Origin: Stieleria sedimenti
GTDB taxonomy: Bacteria; Planctomycetota; Planctomycetia; Pirellulales; Pirellulaceae
Assembly: GCF_025060895.1 (NCBI RefSeq)
Contig: NZ_JANZKV010000228.1
Span: 9,393 to 50,160 of the forward strand
Direction: 5' to 3'
Length of the DNA stretch: 40,768 nucleotides
Below the pieces are notes generated by a model, which saw only the letters and a program-made list of their open reading frames with translations, did not search any database and was not told the DNA's origin. Shown piece by piece: positions 8,500 to 17,515 of the stretch; position 1 is the first letter of the stretch, and the number at the start of each line of letters is the position of its first letter. The position numbers and the translations under genes were made by a program.

Positions 8500-11460
8500 A
8501 TGATGCGTTTTGCGATGACTCTTGCGGCTTTGTTATTTGTGTCATCAGTTCAGTCCGCCGAACAGGACAAAGCAAAATCTGCACTCGAGGCGATTGAGAG
8601 CAATCGTGGTGGTCGACATTGGGTCGAACAGGAAACGGCGCCGCCGAAGTCGCCGGCTGATTCGCTCAACGCGATTCAAATCGAACCGGGCTATGAAATC
8701 TCTCTGTTCGCGGCCGAGCCACTCGTTCGCGATCCCGTCGCAATCTGTTTCGACCGGCGAGGGGAGATGTACGTGGTCGAATACGGCGACTATCCGATCG
8801 GCCCCGAGGACGGTGGTGATCCGCTGTCAAAGATTGTGATGTTGGAAGACAGTGACGGTGACGGCCTTGCGGACCGCCGACATGTCTTCGCCGACAAATT
8901 GGATTTTGCCCACAGCATGATGGCCTACAAGGGAGGCTTGCTGGTCGGTGCGAAAACGAAAGTCTTGTTCCTCAAGGACACCGACGGAGACCACGTCGCC
9001 GATGTCCGTGAAACCCTGTTCGACGGTTTCACCCCCGCGCACCCCCAGATGCAAATCGGCAACCCACGCTGGGGAATCGAGAACTGGGTGTACTTGAATT
9101 ACGGTCCCGGAAATGTGACTTCGAAAACCGATCCGGATTCAGCCGTCGCGCTGCCGCGGAAAGACTTTCGCTTCCATCCCCAGACGATGGAATTTGAAGC
9201 CGACAGCGGAATGGGACAGTTCGGCAACACGGTCGACCGTTGGGGGCATCGGTTTTATTGCACCAACCGAAACCCGATCATCACGACCTTTCTCGCCCCG
9301 AACGTCTTGGCGCGGAACCCGTTTCACATCGTCAGCGGCCCGTACTACGACGTCGCTCCTTCGGGCGGACAATCTCAAGTCTTCCCGCTCGTTGCGATGA
9401 AGAGCAACTATCTGTCTCACGCGGGCACCCATACCTCGGCATGCGGCACGACCGCGTACACGGGCGACCTGGGAGACGAATCGTTTCGCGACAGCGTGTT
9501 TGTTTGCGAACCGATCGGCCACTTGGTGACACGGTCGATCGTCGACACCGCTTCTCTGAAATTCACGGCGAAACGTGCGCAACAGAAAAGCGATTTTGTG
9601 GCCTCGACCGACACCTGGTTCCGGCCATCCAGCCTGGCCACCGGTCCCGACGGTGCGTTGTACCTGGCAGACATGTATCGCTTGTGGGTGGAACACCCAA
9701 AATTTCTGCCGCCGGAAATCGCGGCGAAGCTGGATTGGCGGGCCGGCGATGACCGCGGCAGGATTTATCGAATCGTTCCCGCCGGTTCGGTCCCACGGCC
9801 ATTCACCCCGCCGGAGTCCGAATCCGATTTCGTTGACTTGCTCGCCGATGCTAACGGCTGGCGCCAGTTCCTCGGTCAACGGCTGTTGGTCGAGCAGCAA
9901 GCGACCGACCAGGCGGCTCGACTGCGCAGCCTGCTGACGTCGCAATCACCGACGACACGATTGCACGCCCTCTGGACGCTGGACGGGTTATCGACACTCA
10001 AACCATCCGACATCCAGCAGATGTGTTCCGACGCGAGCGTTCATTGCCGTGTCGCGGCGGCGACGTTGGCGGGCGCCATGACCGATGACGACGCCGTTCG
10101 GGACACTCTGATCTCGCTCGCGGGCGACTCCAGCCCCCGCGTCCGTTTTCAAGTCGCGTTGTCGCTCTCGGCCAACGATTCTCAACAGGCCACCGCAACG
10201 TTGACTCAACTGGCGCGACGTGATGGGCACGACGGCGCCTTTGCCGACGGATTACTGACATCTCTCCGGCAGCGCAGCGGTGCGGTGTTGGTCGGGTTGA
10301 TCGCCGACGGTTCGTTTCGCGAGCAAGGGAACGCCGGCAAGTTGGATTTGGTTCGAAAACTGGCCGCGATCGTCGGCGCCCGTGGCGATCAGGCAGAATT
10401 GAAAACGGTTTTTGAGTTGCTCGGCAGCGACGGCGACGAAAATTGGTGGCGAGCCGCGGCGATCGCCGGGATCGGTGACGGGCTGCCGCGTTATCGTGGC
10501 GAGCGGGGGCGGATGACGTTGCCAAGTCTGATCGCGAAGCCGCCTGCAGAGCTGAGCGATTCCATCGTCGCACTCAAAGCGGTGTTTGATCGCAGCGGAG
10601 ACATTGCGTTGGATCCCGAACAAGCCGTCGCGGATCGCGTCGCGGCGATCGAGTTGATGGCCTACCAACCCTTTGAAGCCGCTGCGGAAATGTTTGCGGA
10701 GTTGCTCTCGAGCGAGCAGCCGGTGCAAATCCAATCGGCCTGTCTGGAGGCGCTGCAACGCAGCGGCTCGGCAGGGGCTGCGCAGATCGTTTTGGATCGG
10801 TGGCCAGAGCTCGGACCGTCGGTCCGTGGCACCGCCATCGCGTTCTTGCTGCGTCGGACCGAATCCACTCGCATGACGCTTGACGCGATGAGCGAAGGGA
10901 AGATGAATCCGTCGGCGTTGAGTATCGACCAACGGGTGCGATTGCTCAAACACACCGATGGACCACTGCGAGACCAGGCGACAAAATTGTTTGGCGGAGT
11001 GGTTTCGCCGAACCGCCAGAAAGTGGCCAAGGATTATGAGAGCGCGTTGGCGATGACGGCCGACGCCGCGCACGGCAAACAAGTCTTCACGCGGGTCTGT
11101 GCCAGTTGTCACCGGATCAGTGGCGAGGGCCATGAGACGGGTCCCGATTTGACCGACGTCCGCAATCGTTCCAAACCCGCGCTGCTGTACGACATCTTGG
11201 ATCCCAACGCAAAAGTCGAACCGCGTTTCACCTCGTATTCGATTTTGACGGCCGAGGGCTCGGTGTTCACGGGACTGATCGAATCAGAAACCAGCGAAGC
11301 GGTGATCTTGAAGATGGCGGAGGGCAAAACCAAAGCGATCGGCAGGGCCGAGATTGACCAAATGAAAGCGAGTGACGTGTCGTTGATGCCCGAGGGAATC
11401 GAGAAGGACATTACGCTGCAGCAGATGGCTGATTTGTTGGCGTACTTGAAGGACCGTTAG
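8500..11460 (+). CDS. PVC-type secreted cytochrome c / putative membrane-bound dehydrogenase (second copy)
   Basis: This 986-residue protein has the same architecture as the gene at 215-3145. A signal peptide (MMRFAMTLAALLFVSSVQSA) is followed by a propeller-like domain (IEPGYEISLFAAEPLVRDPV, then repeated DSDGDGLADR-like acidic loops), a HEAT-like middle (about residues 480-830) and a C-terminal c-haem domain. The haem motif CASCH is at residues 867-871 and the putative distal Met963 is in SLMPEG. Two ATG codons (8500, 8503) are adjacent; either gives a good signal peptide. It should act in the periplasm as an oxidase/dehydrogenase passing electrons to its own haem; the substrate is not predictable. 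The two paralogues differ throughout, so this is an old duplication or separate recruitment rather than a recent tandem copy. Confidence 0.88.
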   Translation: MMRFAMTLAALLFVSSVQSAEQDKAKSALEAIESNRGGRHWVEQETAPPKSPADSLNAIQIEPGYEISLFAAEPLVRDPVAICFDRRGEMYVVEYGDYPIGPEDGGDPLSKIVMLEDSDGDGLADRRHVFADKLDFAHSMMAYKGGLLVGAKTKVLFLKDTDGDHVADVRETLFDGFTPAHPQMQIGNPRWGIENWVYLNYGPGNVTSKTDPDSAVALPRKDFRFHPQTMEFEADSGMGQFGNTVDRWGHRFYCTNRNPIITTFLAPNVLARNPFHIVSGPYYDVAPSGGQSQVFPLVAMKSNYLSHAGTHTSACGTTAYTGDLGDESFRDSVFVCEPIGHLVTRSIVDTASLKFTAKRAQQKSDFVASTDTWFRPSSLATGPDGALYLADMYRLWVEHPKFLPPEIAAKLDWRAGDDRGRIYRIVPAGSVPRPFTPPESESDFVDLLADANGWRQFLGQRLLVEQQATDQAARLRSLLTSQSPTTRLHALWTLDGLSTLKPSDIQQMCSDASVHCRVAAATLAGAMTDDDAVRDTLISLAGDSSPRVRFQVALSLSANDSQQATATLTQLARRDGHDGAFADGLLTSLRQRSGAVLVGLIADGSFREQGNAGKLDLVRKLAAIVGARGDQAELKTVFELLGSDGDENWWRAAAIAGIGDGLPRYRGERGRMTLPSLIAKPPAELSDSIVALKAVFDRSGDIALDPEQAVADRVAAIELMAYQPFEAAAEMFAELLSSEQPVQIQSACLEALQRSGSAGAAQIVLDRWPELGPSVRGTAIAFLLRRTESTRMTLDAMSEGKMNPSALSIDQRVRLLKHTDGPLRDQATKLFGGVVSPNRQKVAKDYESALAMTADAAHGKQVFTRVCASCHRISGEGHETGPDLTDVRNRSKPALLYDILDPNAKVEPRFTSYSILTAEGSVFTGLIESETSEAVILKMAEGKTKAIGRAEIDQMKASDVSLMPEGIEKDITLQQMADLLAYLKDR

Positions 11461-11475
11461 CAACATACGGAAAAT

Positions 11476-11538
11476 AAGTGGGATAGGCTTCCAGGCTCGT
11501 CAATACTGAAATGACGAGCCTGGAAGCCTATCCCACTT
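11476..11538. repeat. Perfect 27-bp inverted repeat, terminator-like
   Basis: Arms 11476-11502 and 11512-11538 are exactly complementary over 27 bases with a 9-base spacer (ATACTGAAA). The arm core is GTGGGATAGGCTTCCAGG. It lies between two convergent genes, and the right arm runs into the end of the glycosylase gene, giving it its last codons and its TAG stop. It resembles the GTGGCGTAAGC...CTTGC elements at 24046-24191. Confidence 0.9.
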
Positions 11539-12148
11539 GGCGGCTCAGGTAATTGGAGTTCACGTCGACGAATCGCAGGTTACGGTGCTTGGCTTTGCTG
11601 ATGCCGATCCGTTTTGTCGCCCGGACGACGGGGGCACGCGGCATCGAATCGGTGAACACGCCCAACCGTTCGTCGCTGACCAGACATCGGCCATCGTCGT
11701 CGCGATCGATCTGTAACGCCTGGCACAACATTGCCGGACCGCGAGTCAACCGGCGGACATCGTCGTAACCCCGCAGGCGACGCATGACATCGAGGCCCCA
11801 AACCGGCTCGATCGCCCGGATCAAAACCGCGGCCCCCTGGTCAGCCGGTTGCGTGACCGCGTTCAAACAGTGTTTCGCATGAATCGGATAAACGTACAGC
11901 GTTCCCGGATCGGAAAACATCGACGCGTTGCTGGCCGTCTTTCCACGCGCCGAATGGCTGGCCGGATCGCCTTGATCCAGATACGCTTCTGTCTCGACGA
12001 TCCAGCCGCCCAGCCATTGACCGTCGACGTGATGAAGCAGTGCTTTGCCGATCAGTTCTTTCGCCACGACCGCCGTCGGCCGGCCGTAAAACGCGGCGCC
12101 GAGGCAATCGGAGTGCAGCATTTTGGGGGGCGAGAAACGTTGGACCAT
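11528..12148 (-). CDS. mpg: DNA-3-methyladenine glycosylase (AAG/MPG family)
   Basis: At 206 residues it has the normal length for the bacterial AAG/MPG family. The protein removes alkylated purines (3-methyladenine, 7-methylguanine, hypoxanthine) from DNA in base excision repair. Diagnostic segments are GGWIVETEAYLDQGDPASHS (with the catalytic Glu of the family), then NASMFSDPGTLYVYPIHAKH, then AAVLIRAIEPVWG and LTRGPAMLCQAL. The ATG at 12148 is 25 bases from the divergent GTG of the amidohydrolase, so the two share a very short promoter region. The last residues (Gln-Val-Gly, stop) are encoded inside a 27-bp inverted repeat, so the extreme C-terminus has been rewritten by a repeat element. 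Confidence 0.93.
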   Translation of the reverse strand: MVQRFSPPKMLHSDCLGAAFYGRPTAVVAKELIGKALLHHVDGQWLGGWIVETEAYLDQGDPASHSARGKTASNASMFSDPGTLYVYPIHAKHCLNAVTQPADQGAAVLIRAIEPVWGLDVMRRLRGYDDVRRLTRGPAMLCQALQIDRDDDGRCLVSDERLGVFTDSMPRAPVVRATKRIGISKAKHRNLRFVDVNSNYLSRQVG

Positions 12149-12173
12149 TCAAGCAATCTGATGAAATGACGCT

Positions 12174-13412
12174 GTGAACTCTACAGGCCGTGAAACAATC
12201 TACACCGCTGGTTGGATTTTCCCCATTTGTCGACCGCCGATCAATGGCGGGTTTTTGCGTGTCGTCGATGACCGAATCGTGGAGATCGGGGCGCTGTCCG
12301 ACGGCGATTACCGAAGCCAAGCTGTCGTTGATCTGGGCGACGTAGCGGTGCTTCCACGAATGGTCAATGCGCACACGCACATGGAGTTTTCCGATTGTCT
12401 GACCCCGATCGGCCGACCCGGGATCGGACTGGCCGACTGGATCGGCAGCGTGATCGCCGCTCGCGGTGTGGCAACGACGGACCAGCGTCAGGACTGCATC
12501 CGCGCCGGGATCGCCGAATCGGTTGCCGCCGGCGTGGGATTGATCGGGGATATCGCGACAACACCATCGGCCTACCCGGCCGACGCGGATGCGAGGATTG
12601 TTTCGTTTGCCGAAGTGCTTGGTTTGAGTGACGACCGGGCCGATGAGCGGTTTCGATCCGCACAGACGCACGCGGACACTTTGTCGGCGAACCCGTCGAT
12701 TGACTTTGGCGTCAGCCCCCACGCCCCCTATTCAACGCCACCTGATTTGATTCGCCGCTGTGTCGATTTGGCCAAGCAGCACGGCGCAGCATTGGCGATG
12801 CACGTCGCCGAGTCGCCTGACGAGCGAACGTTGCTGCGGCAAGGCAGCGGGCCGTTTGCCGATACCCTCCGCGCCGCCGGTCTGTGGCCCGAGGGGCTTT
12901 TTCCTTGGGCCGGTTCGGAACCGCTGATCGAGTTGATCGGCTGGCTCGCCGAGGCACCGAGGGCCTTGTTGATTCACGGCAATGACTTTCAAAACGACGA
13001 AATCGAGCAACTTTCGCGGCATCGACACCTGAGCGTTGTCTACTGTCCGCGAACCCACCACTTTTTCGGTCACCCCCGACATGGCGTCCAAAAACTGCTC
13101 GACGCGGGAATCCGTGTCGCGATCGGCACGGATTCGCGGGCCAGCAATCCCGACCTGAGCGTTTGGAAGGAAGTGCAATTTCTGCTCCATCATCGCCCCG
13201 ATCTCGATCCACACGCGGTGCTGGAAATGGCGACGCTTGCCGGATCGGATGCCTTGCTAGGCGCCGGGTCTCAATTTGGGAGAATCCAACCAGGGCGGAT
13301 CCGTCACCAGCCGCCGGTTATGCTTCCCACGACCGCCAAACGCCTGAATCAGGTGTGGCGGGACTTCGCAGCCGGGGAATTGTCGTGCACGGGGTTGCCT
13401 GGGCGGGCATAA
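12174..13412 (+). CDS. Metal-dependent amidohydrolase/deaminase (TRZ/ATZ-like)
   Basis: This 412-residue amidohydrolase has the usual pattern: a small N-terminal beta-sandwich part, then VNAHTHMEFSD (HxH at residues 67-69), AMHVAESPDE (His near 208), LLIHGND (His near 265) and IGTDSRASNP (Asp near 320). These are the metal and catalytic residues of the superfamily, seen in cytosine-, methylthioadenosine- or aminofutalosine-type deaminases. The exact substrate cannot be told from sequence; a deaminase of a purine-like or futalosine-like compound is a fair guess. The start is GTG 12174. The C-terminus (after GRIQPGRIR) is less typical than the rest. The heptanucleotide repeat begins 9 bases after its stop. 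Confidence 0.82.
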   Translation: MNSTGRETIYTAGWIFPICRPPINGGFLRVVDDRIVEIGALSDGDYRSQAVVDLGDVAVLPRMVNAHTHMEFSDCLTPIGRPGIGLADWIGSVIAARGVATTDQRQDCIRAGIAESVAAGVGLIGDIATTPSAYPADADARIVSFAEVLGLSDDRADERFRSAQTHADTLSANPSIDFGVSPHAPYSTPPDLIRRCVDLAKQHGAALAMHVAESPDERTLLRQGSGPFADTLRAAGLWPEGLFPWAGSEPLIELIGWLAEAPRALLIHGNDFQNDEIEQLSRHRHLSVVYCPRTHHFFGHPRHGVQKLLDAGIRVAIGTDSRASNPDLSVWKEVQFLLHHRPDLDPHAVLEMATLAGSDALLGAGSQFGRIQPGRIRHQPPVMLPTTAKRLNQVWRDFAAGELSCTGLPGRA

Positions 13413-13421
13413 TAGGTCCGA

Positions 13422-13582
13422 GTTTCAAGTTCCAAGTTTCAAGTTCCAAGTTTCAAGTTTCAAGTTCCAAGTTTCAAGTTTCAAGTTTCAAGTTTCAAGT
13501 TTCAAGTTTCAAGTTTCAAGTTTCAAGTTTCAAGTTCCAAGTTCCAAGTTCCAAGTTCCAAGTTCCAAGTTCCAAGTCCCAA
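13422..13582. repeat. Heptanucleotide tandem repeat (23 units)
   Basis: The stretch is 23 uninterrupted 7-base units. Nearly all are GTTTCAA or GTTCCAA; the last is GTCCCAA. Units alternate at the left, form a run of GTTTCAA in the middle (units 8-16) and a run of GTTCCAA at the right (units 17-22). It lies between the amidohydrolase stop and the radical SAM start, ending 17 bases before the latter. Such an array should be prone to length change by slippage. Confidence 0.97.
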
Positions 13583-13599
13583 GTCCGGTTTGTTGCTTT

Positions 13600-14880
13600 A
13601 TGTATCTTCGTTTGGCTTCGCGATTCCTTTTCGAAACCGACAAGCGATTGCTTGCCAAAGCGGCGTGGACGCTTGGTGTGAAGGGACTTTGGAGTGTGCA
13701 CAAGCACAAGCGGCGTCTGAAACGCGGCGAGTTCTTTCCGCCGTTTCTGTATCTGTCGGTGATCAACAGTTGTAATTTGCGTTGCCAGGGCTGTTGGGTG
13801 GATGTGGCGGCCAAACAACAGCGGATCGAACTGGATGCGGCGAACGAGACGATTCGGCAGGCCAAAGCGATGGGCAACAGCTTTTTCGGCATCCTGGGGG
13901 GTGAGCCCTTCATGCACAAGGATCTGCTCAAAATCTTTGAACAGAATCGCGACGTCTATTTTCAAGTGTTCACCAACGGCCACTTCATTACCGACGAGGT
14001 GGCTGCCGAATTGAAACGGCTGGGGAACGTCACGCCGCTGATCAGCGTCGAAGGATCGGAAATCATCAGCGACGAGCGACGTGGTCGTGCCGGCGTCTTG
14101 AATCAGACGATGGAGGGGCTGAAGACCGCCCTGAAGCACAACTTGTTGGTCGGCGTGTGCACGAGCGTTTGCAAGTCCAACATCGATGACCTTGTCAACG
14201 ACGCCTGGGTCGATCGATTGATCGAGATGGGGGTGATGTATTGCTGGTTCCACATCTATCGACCGGTCGGTCCGGAAGCCAATGCCCAGCTGGCACTCAA
14301 TAGTGACGAGCAGCGGCGTGTTCGACAGTTCGTCGTGGACACCCGCGCGACCAAGCCGATCATCGTCATCGACGCTTATCACGATGACGCCGGAAACGCC
14401 TTGTGTCCGGCTGCGACCGGGTTCACACACCACGTCGGCCCCTGGGGTGATCTCGAGCCCTGTCCGGTGATCCAACTGGCCACTGAATCGATCCACGACG
14501 ACCGTCCGCTGGCCGAAACGTTCAACGAGTCACAGTTTCTCAAAGAGTTCCGATCGTTGACGGCCGAGCACACGCGCGGCTGCGTGATCATGGAGCGTCC
14601 CGACTTGCTGGTCGAATTGGCCGAAAAGCACGGCGCCCGCGACACCACCGCTCGGGGTGCCGTCATCGAAGAGCTGAAAAACATCACGCCGCGGCGGAGC
14701 CAGTTCCAACCCGGTGATGAGATCCCCGAACGGAGCTTTGTTTATCGCTGGGCCAAGAAGTACGCCTTCAACGATTTCGGAACCTACGCACGGCACTTCG
14801 ACGCGGCCAAGTATCGCGACCCGGACAAAGACGCCCCGGATCGCGAACCGTCCAAGAGTGAGTTGCCGGTGCTGCAGTAG
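13600..14880 (+). CDS. Radical SAM Fe-S oxidoreductase
   Basis: This 426-residue protein has the radical SAM cluster motif CNLRCQGC (Cys58, Cys62, Cys65) that binds a [4Fe-4S] cluster and S-adenosylmethionine. It is followed by a GGEPFMHKDLL segment (GGE motif) and conserved SVEGSE and VCTSVCKSN strands. A second set of cysteines (ALCPAATGF, LEPCPVIQ and RGCVIMERP) suggests an extra Fe-S or SPASM-like region. The substrate is unknown; no peptide precursor or cofactor gene lies next to it. The ATG at 13600 follows directly after the heptanucleotide array, so the leader of this mRNA consists largely of repeat if transcription starts upstream of it. The 3' end meets the GH57 gene across a palindromic array. 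Confidence 0.85.
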   Translation: MYLRLASRFLFETDKRLLAKAAWTLGVKGLWSVHKHKRRLKRGEFFPPFLYLSVINSCNLRCQGCWVDVAAKQQRIELDAANETIRQAKAMGNSFFGILGGEPFMHKDLLKIFEQNRDVYFQVFTNGHFITDEVAAELKRLGNVTPLISVEGSEIISDERRGRAGVLNQTMEGLKTALKHNLLVGVCTSVCKSNIDDLVNDAWVDRLIEMGVMYCWFHIYRPVGPEANAQLALNSDEQRRVRQFVVDTRATKPIIVIDAYHDDAGNALCPAATGFTHHVGPWGDLEPCPVIQLATESIHDDRPLAETFNESQFLKEFRSLTAEHTRGCVIMERPDLLVELAEKHGARDTTARGAVIEELKNITPRRSQFQPGDEIPERSFVYRWAKKYAFNDFGTYARHFDAAKYRDPDKDAPDREPSKSELPVLQ

Positions 14881-14887
14881 CAGGTCC

Positions 14888-14973
14888 GTCACGCTGTGCG
14901 TGACGGCGTAGGTCACGCTGTGCGTGACGGCGTAGGTCACGCTGTGCGTGACGATTGGCATGCACAGCATGCC
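14888..14973. repeat. Array of small palindromes between convergent genes
   Basis: Three copies of the palindrome GTCACGCTGTGCGTGAC (14888-14904, 14912-14928, 14936-14952) sit at an exact 24-base period with spacer GGCGTAG. A fourth palindrome, GGCATGCACAGCATGCC (14957-14973), has the same stem length and 3-base loop on the other strand but different arms. The array starts 7 bases after the radical SAM stop and ends at the base before the GH57 stop, so it can serve as terminator for both strands. Confidence 0.92.
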
Positions 14974-17139
14974 CTACAGCTGGATCACCTGCTCTTCGTT
15001 GATCGTTTCGGCGTGGGACTCGCAACTTGCGGCCAATTCGATCTTGGCGTGCCAGCGGCCTTCGGCGTCACCGCGGACCAACCAGTGCGGCTGCACGCAA
15101 ACGCTTTGGTGCACCAGTTCGAACCCCGCTTCACTTTGGCTGACCGTTTCGACGGGGAACGCCCAGATGCCGCTGGGGCGATCCAGCTTCAGCGACACGT
15201 CGATCCCCAGCCAGCGATCCGAAAGCGACAACTGCGAGGCGTGTTCCAAATCCAGCTTCTCGCCGAGCTGTCCGAGACGCTGGCCGTCTTCGTCGCTGAA
15301 ATAGCGATCGTCGGCACCGGAGGGAAGCCCCGCAAAATTCATCTCGACCGCAAAGTGCAGATCCCGATCTCGCGGTAGATTTTCCAGCAGGTAGGTGATC
15401 TCCAAGGCATCGCTTCCCGTCACCATGGTGACGGCTTTGGTCAGCACGATCGGGATTCCCCAAGCGTTGCCTTCACGGCGCATTTGCACTTGGACACGAT
15501 CGGCCCCCCGACGCAGTTTCGCCTCAAAGGGAAGCTCAACGAAATCGCCGCGTTCCATCGCTTCACCACGGGCGACCGATTCGAGATCCGTGTCGACGTC
15601 GTAGAAATGGTCCATCAAGCTTTTTCGCGGGTAGCGATCGTATTGCAATCGCTGGTCCAGATCGGCCTGCTTGAACACCACGCGGTCGTGGATGCTGGCG
15701 ACGCTGTCGCCACCGGTGTTGGGTCCGGCGAGCACTTTCTGGTGGTAACTTTCCGAACGACGTTGCAGCGTGGCCAGCAGGTTGTGGCTAATCTCGCGCA
15801 CATCCAACTCATAAATTCGACCGCCGCGTCCCGGAGCGACCCAGACGCAGAGCTTGTCATTGCTCAAACGGACTTCTTGCAGACCATCAAAGTCGTAGTC
15901 GTCGGCGGTCGCCTGGACCGCGCCGGACAGTTCACCGGTCAGTTTGCTGAGCAGATTGTCGGCCGTGATCAGGTGTTGATAGACGGCATTGCGGAGGTGC
16001 GGCAGATAGATCCCACCAAACGCTCCGTGCCAGTAGGGGCAATTGCATTGGCCGCGGTAGAGATGGTCGCGAATCACCGCCAATTGTCCGGCCTCGATGC
16101 CGGCCGATTCGGCATCAGCCAGACGACGGCTGACGTGCATCATCCGCGCGTACATCTCGTTGGTTTCTTCGTACTTCGATTTGAAGTTCCGCCAATACCC
16201 GCCGCGGACAAACGTTTTCAAATCGTTCCAACGCTCATGGGAATCCATCTCATGGGTCACCTCATCGAGCACCACTTGTGACTCGGTCGGCAGCGACCAC
16301 TCGGTCATCTCGCGATAGCTGCAATCGGGCAAATAGATTTTCCCGACCGGTGCGGTGCGATTGATCGCCTCGCCGAGCGCCACGGTGTGCAACCACGGGG
16401 CATTTTCGGTCAGCGCGTTGAACAGCGATTTCAACCAGCCCTTGTCGTACACGTGTACTTTGGTATCGGGCCAGGTGCCGAATTTTTCGCCGTCGTCGCC
16501 GAAGGTCAGGACTGCGCCGGGAGCTCGCTCGGCCACGCTGCGACAATAATCGATCGTCGCCTGGACCGGTTGGAAGGGGATCGTGTAACGCAGATGTTCC
16601 GAACCGGGGAAGATACGCAGCAACCGCCCGTCGTCTTCGGTGATGAAGTAACCGGTCAATTGATTCTCATCGACTCCCGCGGCCCGGAAGTGATAATCGT
16701 CCAGCACGGTGTAGCGAATGCCCGCATCAGCGACATCACGCGTCAACGTCGATTCCCAAACCCGCTCCGGCGTCCACATCCCCGCCGGGGTGCTGCCCAA
16801 GTGCCGCTCCAGCCAGCGTCCGTACGCTTCGATTTGGCCGATCCGGTCGCGCGCCGGCAGCATCGTCAAGATCGGCTCGTATTGCGGACCACCGATGATC
16901 TCGATCCGTCCCGCTTCGACCAACAGACGCAGCCGATCGAGATACTCCGGATGACGCTCGGCCAACCACATCATCAACGGTCCCGACGTGTGCAGCGAAA
17001 TCTGCAACTTGTCATAGGGCTCAAAGACATCCAAAAACGGTCGATAGCTATCTTGGTATGCCTGCTCAAACACGCCGTCAAAGTTTCCGATCGGCTGATG
17101 ATTATGCAAAACCAAGCAAAGATGAACGTGAGCAGACAT
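14974..17139 (-). CDS. GH57 family 4-alpha-glucanotransferase / alpha-amylase
   Basis: This 721-residue glycoside hydrolase family 57 enzyme is close in length to Thermococcus 4-alpha-glucanotransferase. The N-terminal barrel starts with HLCLVLHNHQPIGNF. It carries the nucleophile motif MWTPERVWES with Glu125, and the acid/base motif LTFGDDGEKFG with Asp216 (positions inferred from the Thermococcus enzyme). Downstream there is a helical stretch and a beta-rich C-terminal part like the DUF1925/DUF1926 regions of that family. It should rearrange or hydrolyse alpha-1,4-glucan chains in the cytoplasm; there is no signal peptide. It is the last of three - strand genes with galT-like and glgA, which supports a role in glycogen or maltodextrin turnover. 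Confidence 0.9.
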   Translation of the reverse strand: MSAHVHLCLVLHNHQPIGNFDGVFEQAYQDSYRPFLDVFEPYDKLQISLHTSGPLMMWLAERHPEYLDRLRLLVEAGRIEIIGGPQYEPILTMLPARDRIGQIEAYGRWLERHLGSTPAGMWTPERVWESTLTRDVADAGIRYTVLDDYHFRAAGVDENQLTGYFITEDDGRLLRIFPGSEHLRYTIPFQPVQATIDYCRSVAERAPGAVLTFGDDGEKFGTWPDTKVHVYDKGWLKSLFNALTENAPWLHTVALGEAINRTAPVGKIYLPDCSYREMTEWSLPTESQVVLDEVTHEMDSHERWNDLKTFVRGGYWRNFKSKYEETNEMYARMMHVSRRLADAESAGIEAGQLAVIRDHLYRGQCNCPYWHGAFGGIYLPHLRNAVYQHLITADNLLSKLTGELSGAVQATADDYDFDGLQEVRLSNDKLCVWVAPGRGGRIYELDVREISHNLLATLQRRSESYHQKVLAGPNTGGDSVASIHDRVVFKQADLDQRLQYDRYPRKSLMDHFYDVDTDLESVARGEAMERGDFVELPFEAKLRRGADRVQVQMRREGNAWGIPIVLTKAVTMVTGSDALEITYLLENLPRDRDLHFAVEMNFAGLPSGADDRYFSDEDGQRLGQLGEKLDLEHASQLSLSDRWLGIDVSLKLDRPSGIWAFPVETVSQSEAGFELVHQSVCVQPHWLVRGDAEGRWHAKIELAASCESHAETINEEQVIQL

Positions 17140-17515
17140 GTTCGCAGGAGTTAAAGTCGTGAATTGGTAGCAACGATTGACGACACCGTGCGTTGTCGCA
17201 CAGCGTGACGGTTCAACCGGGTTGCCGGACGTGATTACTGAGCGAATTGTATGAAACGAGTGGACGTTTCCGAATGGCCACTCCGGACGGATCAGTCCGG
17301 TTGCACGAAATCGATCAGGCGTTGAAGCAAAAGGTTTCCCAGTTTGTACGTCTTCCCCTAATCGTTAACGGCGACCCACGGGTTGTATCGGCATGACTGT
17401 AGGGGTGAACAACAGTCAGAATCGGCAAATTTTCACAGCGATTCCTTTCGCTTGTCTCAACGCCTGGGGAAGGCGGAGGTCAGGAGAGGTCTGGAGCCGC
17501 GAGCGTGCGGGTGTC
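17140..17515. other. 376-base gap between the GH57 and galT-like genes
   Basis: I see no gene here. A short imperfect stem (GTGCGTTGTCGCACAGCG) lies near 17190-17215 and a TCCGGAC...GTCCGG pair near 17280-17300. The gap is large for a tightly coupled operon, so GH57 may have its own promoter, but I could not point to one. Confidence 0.5.

Noticed and set aside
13250..13412. Frameshift in the amidohydrolase C-terminus
   Set aside because: The end looks unlike the usual ADLxVL pattern, but overall length is normal and the other frames do not give a better continuation.
13163..13681. Open frame encoding VSSFKFQ repeats
   Set aside because: Created by the heptanucleotide array lacking stops on the + strand and overlapping two real genes; probably not a protein.
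14888..14952. Possible CRISPR or iteron origin
   Set aside because: The spacers are identical 7-base sequences, the units are small palindromes at gene ends, and no replication gene is near.
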